Below, in pieces: positions 31,918 through 38,364 of a DNA stretch of 38,364 nt. Within the stretch, counting starts at the first letter, position 1; every line of letters begins with the position of its first letter. Position numbers and translations under genes: made by a program. The notes under the pieces are model-generated. The model worked only from the letters and a program-made list of their open reading frames with translations. It was not told the origin of the DNA and made no database searches. The stretch is from Gammaproteobacteria bacterium. GTDB taxonomy: Bacteria > Pseudomonadota > Gammaproteobacteria > Pseudomonadales > Azotimanducaceae. Where the stretch lies: contig JAUIED010000031.1 of NCBI GenBank assembly GCA_030428905.1, forward strand, positions 1 through 38,364. The letters run 5' to 3'.

Positions 31918-33221
31918 CCGAACCCAGGGCCGGTGGTGATGCGCGCATTGGTTTCGACGCATCCTGGTACTACGCGAGTGCGCGCGATATGGCGGGCTAC
32001 CCGGCACTGCAAGCGTCGCTGGATGCGGACGTGTGCGTGGTGGGGGCCGGCTACACCGGGCTGTCTGCTGCCATGGAACTCAGCGAGCGTGGCTACCGCG
32101 TGGTGGTGCTGGAAGCGCACCGTGTGGGTTCCGGCGCTTCCGGGCGCAACGGCGGTGTGCTTGGTACAGGCCAGCGCAAAGACCAGGACGAGCTGGAACG
32201 CTGGCTGGGAGAAGATGCCGCCCGGCAGATGTGGCAGATCGCGGTGGACGCCAACAACCTCGTGCGCGACCGAGTGCAGCGGTTTGCCATCGACTGTGAT
32301 CTCAAGGACGGCGAGCTGACGGTCGCACACAAGGCGCGTCACGAGGCGCCGCTGTGGGGCTACGTCGAACACCTGCAGCGGGTCTACGGTGACACCGCCA
32401 AACGTATCGTCTCGCGCGATGAGGTGCGCGATATGCTCGGTGTGGAGTCGTACTTCGGCGGATATGTGGATAGTCACGCCGGTCACATTCACCCCTTGAA
32501 CCTCGCCCTTGGCCTCGCCCGCGCCGCCTGCGAGCTGGGCGCCACCATCTTTGAGGCGAGCCCCGCGTTGGACTATCGAAGCACCCCGGATGGCGTCACG
32601 GTACGCACCGAGACGGGCGAAGTGCGGGCGAAGTATCTGGTGATCGCCTGCAATGGCTATCTGGGTCGGTTCGAGCGGGGGATGGAGCGCTACCAGATGC
32701 CCATCAACAACTTCGTACTCGCCACCGAGCCGTTGGGTGAGTCACGGGCACGCGGCATCAACAGGGACGATCTGGCTGTGGTAGACACGCGTTTTGTCGT
32801 CAACTACTTCCACAACTCGCCGGACCATCGGCTCATCTTCGGCGGCGGCGAAAACTACTCTTCGCGGTTTCCCAAGGACATGAAGGCCTTTGTGCGCCGG
32901 CACATGCTCGAGGTGTACCCGCAACTTGCAGACGTGACCATCGACTACGCCTGGGGCGGTACGCTTGCCATCACCATGCGCCGCATGCCGCACTTCGGAC
33001 GCCGCAACCATCAGGTGTACTGGGCGCAGGGTTACTCGGGGCACGGCATCGCCATGGCCAACATGGGCGGCAAACTCGTTGCTGAGGCCATCGCCGGGCA
33101 GGCGGAACGGTTTGATTTATTTGCCAACCTCAAACACCTGCCGTTTCCAGGCGGACGCCTGTTGCGGTGGCCGGCGCTCGTTGCCGGTATGCTCTACTAC
33201 TCCATGCTGGATCGGTTCTGA
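31914..33221 (+). CDS. puuB: Gamma-glutamylputrescine oxidase (FAD-dependent, DAO family)
   Basis: A 435-residue flavoprotein that should oxidise gamma-glutamylputrescine to gamma-glutamyl-aminobutyraldehyde, releasing ammonia and hydrogen peroxide. The Rossmann loop VVGAGYTGLSAAMEL has G44, G46 and G49, followed by VLEAHRVGSGASGRNGGV, the PuuB/OrdL signature. HAGHIHPLNLALGLARAA and the C-terminal VYWAQGYSGHGIAMANMGGKLVAEAI are also characteristic. The N-terminal SWYYASARDMAGYPAL matches OrdL-type proteins. The start is GTG at 31914, overlapping the puuA stop; an extension to 31884 lies over puuA. speB begins 2 bases after its stop. No aldehyde dehydrogenase follows, so the next step must be supplied elsewhere. 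Confidence 0.93.
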   Translation: MTEPRAGGDARIGFDASWYYASARDMAGYPALQASLDADVCVVGAGYTGLSAAMELSERGYRVVVLEAHRVGSGASGRNGGVLGTGQRKDQDELERWLGEDAARQMWQIAVDANNLVRDRVQRFAIDCDLKDGELTVAHKARHEAPLWGYVEHLQRVYGDTAKRIVSRDEVRDMLGVESYFGGYVDSHAGHIHPLNLALGLARAACELGATIFEASPALDYRSTPDGVTVRTETGEVRAKYLVIACNGYLGRFERGMERYQMPINNFVLATEPLGESRARGINRDDLAVVDTRFVVNYFHNSPDHRLIFGGGENYSSRFPKDMKAFVRRHMLEVYPQLADVTIDYAWGGTLAITMRRMPHFGRRNHQVYWAQGYSGHGIAMANMGGKLVAEAIAGQAERFDLFANLKHLPFPGGRLLRWPALVAGMLYYSMLDRF

Positions 33222-33222
33222 C

Positions 33223-34164
33223 ATGAGCGCACACCCCCGCCCGGATCTGCTCGGCCACACGGCCAACATGACATTTGCCGGCGAGCTGACGTTCCTGCGG
33301 CGCACCCGCACCCGCGACATTGCCGGTGCGGACCTGGTGGTTACCGGTATTCCCTTTGACATGGCGACGACGTTTCGTCCCGGCGCCCGGCTTGGTCCCC
33401 AGGCCATACGCGCCGCGAGCGTGCAGCTTGCGGAAATCGCCGGTCGGGCGTTTCCGTTCGACATCGACCCTTTTACGCATCTGGCGGTGGCCGACTACGG
33501 CGACTGCGACATCGACACCGGCTACCCGCAGGAGGCAGTCGAGCGCATCGAAGCACACGCGCGTGAGATTCTCGATTCTGGCGCGAAACTGCTCAGCCTC
33601 GGCGGCGATCACTTCGTTACGTACCCGCTGTTGCGTGCACATGCGCAGCGGCACGGGCCGCTGTCGCTCATTCACTTCGATGCGCACGTGGACACCTGGG
33701 AAGACGACGGCAAGCGCCTCGATCACGGCAGCATGTTTCTGCGCGCATTGCGTGAGGGGCTCATCGTGCCGGAGCGCAGCGTGCAGATTGGCATTCGCAG
33801 CTTCAGCGCTGAGGATCACGGCTTTCATGTGCTGGATGCGCCCTGGATCCATGCGCACGGCGTACAGGCCGCGCTTGAGCGTGTGCTCGGCGTGGTGGGC
33901 GATCACCCAGCCTACTTCACCTTCGACATCGACTGCCTCGACCCGGCCTTCGCGCCGGGTACCGGCACCCCGGTGGCTGGTGGATTGAGCTCGGCACAGG
34001 CGCTCGCCATCGTCCGCGGTCTGCAGCCGGTCAACATCGTCGGCATGGATGTGGTTGAAGTGGCGCCTGCCTACGATCACGCGGAGATCACCGCCATTGC
34101 AGCGGCGACTATCGCCCACGACCTGATCTGTACGGAAGCGGTGCGAGTGGCCAGGGCGCGTTGA
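33223..34164 (+). CDS. speB: Agmatinase-family ureohydrolase
   Basis: A 313-residue binuclear manganese hydrolase. The ligands are all visible: H130 in SLGGDHF, D153, H155 and D157 in HFDAHVDTWEDD, and D235/D237 in FDIDCLDPAFAPGTGTP. The agmatinase-type signature GGLSSAQAL follows, and MDVVEVAPAYDHAEIT ends the core. SpeB converts agmatine to putrescine and urea; guanidinobutyrase, which would give GABA, is the main alternative and cannot be excluded. Agmatinase makes the operon self-consistent: agmatine to putrescine here, then PuuA, PuuB and PuuD. ATG at 33223 is 2 bases after the puuB stop and gives normal length; the frame is open far upstream only as an overlap of puuB. Confidence 0.92.
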   Translation: MSAHPRPDLLGHTANMTFAGELTFLRRTRTRDIAGADLVVTGIPFDMATTFRPGARLGPQAIRAASVQLAEIAGRAFPFDIDPFTHLAVADYGDCDIDTGYPQEAVERIEAHAREILDSGAKLLSLGGDHFVTYPLLRAHAQRHGPLSLIHFDAHVDTWEDDGKRLDHGSMFLRALREGLIVPERSVQIGIRSFSAEDHGFHVLDAPWIHAHGVQAALERVLGVVGDHPAYFTFDIDCLDPAFAPGTGTPVAGGLSSAQALAIVRGLQPVNIVGMDVVEVAPAYDHAEITAIAAATIAHDLICTEAVRVARAR

Positions 34165-34179
34165 GTCGCCTTGAGCCGG

Positions 34180-34193
34180 CGCACCGTTGTGCG
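34180..34193. terminator. Short hairpin between convergent speB and membrane protein genes
   Basis: CGCAC (34180-34184) and GTGCG (34189-34193) pair around CGTT, in the 31 bases that separate the stop codons of speB and the minus-strand gene. No T-run is present on either side. It may be a weak bidirectional terminator. Confidence 0.3.
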
Positions 34194-34195
34194 GT

Positions 34196-34588
34196 TCAGC
34201 GGCCCCGGAACACTGTCCACCCCTGGTGCGCGGCCCCAGCCAGCTCGGTTGCTACGAACAGATAGAGCACGGCGGGCGCTTCGAATGCCTCGATGCTGTA
34301 GCAGATGACGCCTGCTACCCACACTCTGGCCACGCTGTCGATGACCGCAAGCGCGGCTTGCGGGTACAGCAACCGGGCCGCCGCCCAGGTGACACCTAGA
34401 GCGCCGGCCAGCATGAGAAAGAAGAGGTAGAGCGGATCGGCCGGCCCTGGTGCGTCGCGTCCGCCCAACCAGCCGTTGACCGTGAACAGGGCATGCACGA
34501 AGCCGAATGCCAGCCCAGGCAAGGCCATGGGCAGCGTCACCGCGAGGTCCAGGCTCGCCCAGAGGCGCATGACGGTACGAATGGTCAT
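34196..34588 (-). CDS. Small integral membrane protein, unknown function
   Basis: A 130-residue protein with about four hydrophobic helices (roughly 9-33, 52-73, 80-99 and 103-122), ending in a short basic tail (GWTVFRGR). The helices include LPMALPGLAFGFVHALFTVN, PLYLFFLMLAGALGVTWAAARLLY and VARVWVAGVICYSIEAF. I do not recognise the family. Start taken at ATG 34588 (MTIRTVMRLW); ATG at 34612 is also in frame, and neither has a clear ribosome site. It begins 36 bases after the autotransporter stop on the same strand and may be co-transcribed with it. Composition and hydrophobic pattern support a real gene. Confidence 0.6.
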   Translation of the reverse strand: MTIRTVMRLWASLDLAVTLPMALPGLAFGFVHALFTVNGWLGGRDAPGPADPLYLFFLMLAGALGVTWAAARLLYPQAALAVIDSVARVWVAGVICYSIEAFEAPAVLYLFVATELAGAAHQGWTVFRGR

Positions 34589-34624
34589 GCCGCCAGTATC
34601 GCCCATCTGCACGAGGCGGTGCGC

Positions 34625-36535
34625 CTATCTCTCCAGGCTCCATGCGAAGCGGATGCCGAAGGCGTTGCCTTCGATGCTGTGTCCGTCGAACAGGTATCTG
34701 CCCCAGAGCGACCAATGGGCACGCTTCGATAGCGCTGAGCCGACACTCAGTTCCAGCGCGCTGAAGCGTTCGTCTGGTGCGTCTGCGCGCAGTTGTCGGG
34801 CGACGCTGGCAACGCTGGCCAGGCGGCTTTCGATGTCGAGCTCCTCGTCATCCAAGGCGCGGTGGTGGAACGCTTCGGCGGACAGGGTCCAATCCGTCCA
34901 TGCGCGCGCCACCGTCACGCCGCCTTCCACGAAGGTGGAGCGGGCATGGACATCGCCGACGATCTGGTCCATGGCGATGGCCCCGGATTCCGTGTAGCCG
35001 TCCAAATCGATGGACGTGCGGCCCAGACGTAGGCTAGGGGTAATCGTCCAGCCCCGCTGCTCGAGGCGCATGGAGGTTTCGACCAGCGCGCTCCAGCCGT
35101 CCGCGTCGGTGGAACTGCGTGCGGTCTGGCCGGCGACACCTGTGATGCGGGCGATGTCGTCGACTTCGGAGAGGTGCAGGCCGACCATACCGCGCACGAC
35201 CAGCACGCCCAGTTCCACGCTGCCGACCAGCGCCGCGCGCAGGCTGTCCGTGTCGAAGGATTGCTCGATGCCCTTGCTGTCTGCCTCGCCGCGCTCGGTG
35301 GCCAGCACGAGGCCGACACTGCCGTGTTCGCCGATGCCGGTGGAGATGCCGAGGGCAAGGCGCGTCACGTCGGCGTCGTAGCCCAGCGCAAAGGTTTCGC
35401 CGTCGCGGTCCCACGAGCTGCGGTCCACCTGCACCACGATGCGCTCCTTCGCAGAGCCCAGACGCAGTGCGTGGCGCGAGAAGTCCTCCGCCGTCATGCG
35501 CAGTATCTCACCCTGGGCGGCCAGTGCTTTTGGTGCCTGCACCGTATCGGCGATGGCGGCGGCGGTGATGCCATGCACGGCGGTGGTGGGGAAGAACGCG
35601 TCCCAGAACAGGTAGCCGGCGGCGGTTTGCGGGTCGGCGACACAGGACGGCGTGGCAATGCAGGGGTCGGTGACGTTGCTAAGTCCGTATTTCAGCGGGT
35701 TGGCGACGATATCGCCGAGCAACGTGAAGGAATCGAACACGGTCACGACAGCGGCAGTTTGACTGTTCAGCGCCGCGGCCTGTTCGGTTAGAACCGCGTT
35801 TGTGGCGAGGCTGAAACCGGTGGCGGCGGTTGCTCCCGCCAGCCCTCCGGCGCGCGCTGAGGGTGTCTGGCCGATGTCGGGCAGCGCCACGATCACCACC
35901 TGCCTGGCGCCGGCATCGATCAGCGTGCGTGCCGAAGCGGCGGTGTTGAGCCCGTTGGTCTGTGCGCCCAGCGCAATGATCGATGCCGCCTGATCCGGCG
36001 TTGCGCCGGTCAGCGCGATGGTGTTCAGGGCCAGAGCGCCGTCGTTGGCGCTGGCGTAGAGTAGCATGAGGTCCGCTGCTCCTGGCCGGTTGTCCGCCAG
36101 GTACGCAGCCACCTGATTGCGCACATGGGTGTCGTTGAGCGGGAACAGGCCGCGGCCAATGGGGCCTGGAATGGCGCTGCCATTGCCGATCAGCGCGCCG
36201 CCCGCCAGGCTCACGGGAAGGGCATCGGAAAAGGCGTTGCCCACCGCGCGATTGTCCACCCGGCTTTCGGCGATGCCCAGCAGGTCGCCGAGGATTTCGG
36301 CGGCGATCCTGCCATTGGAGAAGCGATTGCCGAAGTAGGGCGGGTCCGGCGGAAAGTTGCTGTCGAAGGGACCGGCACCGGCAGCATTGGCCTGCTGCAG
36401 GATGGTGGGAATGTTGCCGGAGTCGGCGATGTTGTCACCGAACACCGCCAGACCGGTGAATGGGCTCGATGCCTGGGTGGCGGGGAGCCAGGTGGCCATG
36501 AAGCCGCAGAGTATCAGTCGTCCGACTCGAAGCAT
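34625..36535 (-). CDS. GDSL-type autotransporter with degenerate (probably inactive) catalytic site
   Basis: A 636-residue outer membrane protein of the EstA type: signal peptide (residues 1 to about 22, ending TQA), SGNH/GDSL passenger (about 25-340), and a 12-strand autotransporter beta barrel (about 355-636, final strand AFGIRFAWSLER). Block I reads VFGDNIADSGN, so the nucleophile of FGDSLSDxGN is N35. Block III is YASANDG, keeping the Asn. Block V reads FWDAFFPTTAVH, where D312 is kept but the catalytic His of DxxHPT is F315. Two of three triad residues are lost, while frame and fold are intact. It may be a binding or adhesive protein rather than an esterase. ATG at 36535 is chosen because it opens the signal peptide and follows AAGGAAGAGC; the frame is open to 36742 without meaningful sequence. 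Confidence 0.88.
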   Translation of the reverse strand: MLRVGRLILCGFMATWLPATQASSPFTGLAVFGDNIADSGNIPTILQQANAAGAGPFDSNFPPDPPYFGNRFSNGRIAAEILGDLLGIAESRVDNRAVGNAFSDALPVSLAGGALIGNGSAIPGPIGRGLFPLNDTHVRNQVAAYLADNRPGAADLMLLYASANDGALALNTIALTGATPDQAASIIALGAQTNGLNTAASARTLIDAGARQVVIVALPDIGQTPSARAGGLAGATAATGFSLATNAVLTEQAAALNSQTAAVVTVFDSFTLLGDIVANPLKYGLSNVTDPCIATPSCVADPQTAAGYLFWDAFFPTTAVHGITAAAIADTVQAPKALAAQGEILRMTAEDFSRHALRLGSAKERIVVQVDRSSWDRDGETFALGYDADVTRLALGISTGIGEHGSVGLVLATERGEADSKGIEQSFDTDSLRAALVGSVELGVLVVRGMVGLHLSEVDDIARITGVAGQTARSSTDADGWSALVETSMRLEQRGWTITPSLRLGRTSIDLDGYTESGAIAMDQIVGDVHARSTFVEGGVTVARAWTDWTLSAEAFHHRALDDEELDIESRLASVASVARQLRADAPDERFSALELSVGSALSKRAHWSLWGRYLFDGHSIEGNAFGIRFAWSLER

Positions 36536-36791
36536 GTGTGTTTGCTCTTCCTTGAATTCGTTGGCGATGGTAACTATTGCAGCGGTGGGCGGCGTCACCA
36601 AAACTGGGTACGGCCGTGGGCTGATTGATCCCGGCCGCGGAAGGCCTTTCCCGGGTGCCGTGATTTCGGCAGCATGGCGCCATGAAGCCCACGTTTGACG
36701 GCAAGGAACAGGCGGCCCTCCCATCCGGCTGACCTCACTCAACTATCAGTTCGACCTGGCCGAGCGCCTCTTTCCTGCGGCTGGCCGCCGT
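36536..36791. other. Divergent intergenic stretch with a short possible leader frame
   Basis: This region separates the autotransporter start from the GNAT-like gene. It should hold promoters for both, but no clear -35/-10 boxes were found. An ATG at 36682 opens a 16-codon frame (MKPTFDGKEQAALPSG) ending in TGA at 36730-36732. That stop overlaps a CTG at 36729 in frame with the GNAT-like gene, and the in-frame translation from there (LTSLNYQFDLAERLFPA) looks protein-like. The true start of the next gene may therefore be upstream of 36792. Confidence 0.35.
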
Positions 36792-37634
36792 ATGGTTGCC
36801 GAGTGGCTGGAACTGCAGCTGTCCTGCATCGATGACCGCGGCTTCGGCGAGCGCTTCGCCAGACATCTGCGCCTTTCCGGTCATGCCGCAGCAGATTTCA
36901 ACCACCGCCTGATCACTTTCGAAGGGCGGCGGCTTCTCGGCGGCATCCGCTTCTACGCCATGCGCGCCGACCGTCCGTTTGTCGAGATCGTTGCCCACGA
37001 TTTTGATGATCTGCATGCTCTACGAGGCTGTGTTGCGGCAGAGTGGGCGGGCTTTGCACCCCTGAGCGCCCGTGTTCTGGTTCCGCCCGGCTGGTCGGCA
37101 ATGGCCGATGCGCAGGTGGATATGACCATCTACGCTGCCCGCTATGGGGATATGCCGGCGCCGGATGGTCGTGTTTTGCTGCGCAGCTTCGATGCGCCCG
37201 AGGCGGCGATCGCGATGGTTGAGGCACGCTTCGAGGTTCTGCGCGCCACGAACCCTCAGCTGGCCCGGCGTGTGTTGCCCGCCGATGGCGATGACCTGCG
37301 AGCGTGGCATACGCTCGGCACCCTGCGAGCTGTGCACGGCGCGGGCGGGGAGCGGGTCGGCCTGCTTGCGATCCAGCCGGATCGCATCGGCTGGATCGAG
37401 GGAGATGTCGTTCAGGAGGAGATCATCGATGCTGCTTTTACCGGGCAGGGCTATGCCGCTTCAGCACAGCGTGCATGGTCGCAGCACACGGCTGTTGATT
37501 TGCAACGGCTGCTGCTGGGCACCATTGATCAGCGCAACGTTGCTTCCAGGGTGACGGCGCGGCGCGCTGGCCGGCTGCCGGTGTTGGACTATGTGTTTCT
37601 GCCGCTGGGGACGACGTTTCCGCAAGCCCGCTAG
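36792..37634 (+). CDS. GNAT-like acyltransferase, two-domain, unknown substrate
   Basis: A protein of at least 280 residues. The C-terminal third resembles the end of GNAT folds: RVGLLAIQPDRIGWIEGDVV, then QRLLLGTIDQRNVASRVTARR and RAGRLPVLDYVFLPLG, where N-x-A-S-R-x-x-A-x-R-x-G-R is the typical beta5-alpha4 pattern. The N-terminal half (LQLSCIDDRGFGERFARHL, FYAMRADRPFVEIVAHDFDD) may be a degenerate first GNAT domain, but I do not recognise it firmly. ATG at 36792 has no good ribosome site, and coding-like sequence continues upstream to a CTG at 36729, so the start is uncertain. The 3' end overlaps the convergent small gene by 4 bases. An N-acyl amino acid or amine synthase role is possible; it is only a guess. 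Confidence 0.6.
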   Translation: MVAEWLELQLSCIDDRGFGERFARHLRLSGHAAADFNHRLITFEGRRLLGGIRFYAMRADRPFVEIVAHDFDDLHALRGCVAAEWAGFAPLSARVLVPPGWSAMADAQVDMTIYAARYGDMPAPDGRVLLRSFDAPEAAIAMVEARFEVLRATNPQLARRVLPADGDDLRAWHTLGTLRAVHGAGGERVGLLAIQPDRIGWIEGDVVQEEIIDAAFTGQGYAASAQRAWSQHTAVDLQRLLLGTIDQRNVASRVTARRAGRLPVLDYVFLPLGTTFPQAR

Positions 37635-37957
37635 GGTGCGGTAGGCGCTGTCGCGATCTCTGTCTCGGTGGGGAGGGCGACCTGCGTGCCAGCGCAGATC
37701 GGAAACTCCGGCAGCACCACCGCAAATACGATCTCGTCCTCGTTGTGTTTGGTGGTCCTCAACGTGAACGCATCGTCTTCATCGAGTGCCTTGTGCAGCG
37801 CTTTGGTCGTCTGGAATGTGTCGTTGCTGTCCACCGCCTTCTCCGTGCGCAGAAAAATCGCCGCGTTGTGGCGTGTCTGTTCGCCCTCGGCAGGGGCCGG
37901 TAGCGTGCCGATGGTGAACGTCAGATAGTCGTTGCGCAGAACGCTCTCGTCGACCAT
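37631..37957 (-). CDS. Small hypothetical protein, in frame with the preceding gene across one TAG
   Basis: A 108-residue hydrophilic protein with beta-rich patterns (YLTFTIGTLPAPAEGEQ, HNAAIFLRTEKAVDS, IVFAVVLPEFPIC) and no recognised domain. It resembles nothing I can name. ATG at 37957 has no ribosome site. Reading backwards, the same frame continues through GAG AAC AAC TGT TCA CTG CTG to a TAG at 37979-37981, which is exactly the stop of the upstream membrane-anchor gene. So this may be the 3' part of a longer gene cut by a nonsense codon, or be made by readthrough or re-initiation. LLSC just before it looks like a lipobox but has no signal peptide in front. It converges with the GNAT-like gene. 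Confidence 0.5.
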   Translation of the reverse strand: MVDESVLRNDYLTFTIGTLPAPAEGEQTRHNAAIFLRTEKAVDSNDTFQTTKALHKALDEDDAFTLRTTKHNEDEIVFAVVLPEFPICAGTQVALPTETEIATAPTAP

Positions 37958-37978
37958 CTCGTTGTTACATGACAGCAG

Positions 37979-38161
37979 CTATTCTTTTGCCGCAGCCGCG
38001 GCTACGGCGTCGCGCACGGCCACGATCGTCTGCTTTGCGTTCTCCACCATGTTGTCGCGCTGACCGCCGACGAAAATGCCCCAGCCCACCGCGGTGCCCA
38101 CCACGACGACGATGCCGGCGGTCACCCACTCTGAAGCCAGGAGCCTTGCGTACCTCTTCAC
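37979..38161 (-). CDS. Small single-pass membrane protein
   Basis: A 60-residue protein: a basic N-terminus (VKRYARLLASEW), one transmembrane helix (about residues 13-33, VTAGIVVVVGTAVGWGIFVGG), then a charged amphipathic helix ending AVAAAAAKE. GTG at 38161 is chosen because a strong AGGAGGG lies about 7 bases upstream; the frame could also start at GTG 38182. The excellent ribosome site argues that it is translated. It ends in TAG and continues in frame into the next reading frame (37957-37631), so the natural product may once have been, or may still sometimes be, about 175 residues. Function unknown; it could anchor the downstream domain to the inner membrane facing the periplasm. Confidence 0.65.
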   Translation of the reverse strand: MKRYARLLASEWVTAGIVVVVGTAVGWGIFVGGQRDNMVENAKQTIVAVRDAVAAAAAKE

Positions 38162-38266
38162 TATTTTCCCTCCTGCTGGCACCTCGCTACCTGCCGGGTC
38201 GGCGTCCCTGCGGCGCGTGGTGCGTTCAATGTCGCGTGTTCTGTGCGGTGAAGTGGTGCAAAAGCT

Positions 38267-38364
38267 ATGCCACTGAAAAACCCGAAACAGGCCGGTTTGT
38301 TGGCGCGAATTGGTGCGCAGATAGCGTCTCAGGCGCTCAAACTCGGTGCGATGGCACGGCTCTT
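38267..38364 (+). CDS. Start of an unidentified gene, cut by the window edge
   Basis: An open frame starts at ATG 38267 and continues to the end of the window (32 codons, MPLKNPKQAGLLARIGAQIA...). It has a basic, helical N-terminus and no stop. An in-frame TGA lies 15 bases upstream, so the start cannot be much earlier. It is divergent from the small membrane protein gene. Too little is visible to name it. Confidence 0.5.
   Translation, partial: MPLKNPKQAGLLARIGAQIASQALKLGAMARL

Overview
The window looks like chromosome from a GC-rich gammaproteobacterium, probably an aerobic, marine-type heterotroph. This rests on gene content: a TonB-dependent receptor, a long-chain acyl-CoA synthetase paired with a short-chain dehydrogenase, a TPR-sulfotransferase, a DUF6316-like small protein, an autotransporter and a polyamine pathway. 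No rRNA, tRNA, CRISPR array, insertion sequence or phage gene was seen. Genes are very tightly packed. Many neighbours overlap by 4 bases (ATGA, GTGA or TTGA), and GTG and TTG starts are common.

Region 1 (about 0.26-17 kb) begins with a secreted matrixin-like metalloprotease carrying FG-GAP-type repeats. A large glycan assembly cluster follows. It holds two GT4 and three GT2 glycosyltransferases, a CMP-sugar synthetase/hydroxyacid dehydrogenase/SDR triad, and three large proteins joined by coiled coils or membrane hairpins: a DUF115-like protein, a GT4-FkbM fusion, and a coiled-coil methyltransferase. A free methyltransferase and GDP-mannose 4,6-dehydratase complete it. The likely product is a methylated surface glycan or glycoprotein decoration containing an acidic nonulosonate-type sugar and a GDP-6-deoxyhexose. 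No flippase, polymerase or ABC exporter is in the window.

Region 2 (17-22.6 kb) is housekeeping and lipid metabolism. An alpha2-type glycyl-tRNA synthetase and a GcvR-like double-ACT protein are translationally linked to gmd. A DUF6316-like gene with a strong terminator, an acyl-CoA synthetase, an SDR and a DUF1499 membrane protein follow.

Region 3 (22.6-34.2 kb) centres on polyamines. A SpuC-like aminotransferase is divergent from a TPR-sulfotransferase across a tandem 20-bp repeat. A TonB receptor and a LuxR-type regulator come next. Then there is a compact operon, puuD - unknown membrane protein - puuA - puuB - speB, in which every junction overlaps or nearly touches. It predicts agmatine to putrescine to gamma-glutamylputrescine to gamma-glutamyl-GABA. 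The aldehyde dehydrogenase step (PuuC) is not present here.

Region 4 (34.2-38.4 kb) holds a small membrane protein, a GDSL autotransporter whose catalytic serine and histidine are both replaced, a GNAT-like protein, and two short reading frames that form one frame split by a single TAG. The start of an unidentified gene runs off the right edge.

The best candidates for something undescribed are the three-protein coiled-coil/membrane glycan module, the catalytically dead autotransporter, the membrane protein embedded in the Puu operon with its threefold Trp-Glu motif, and the amber-split pair at the right end.
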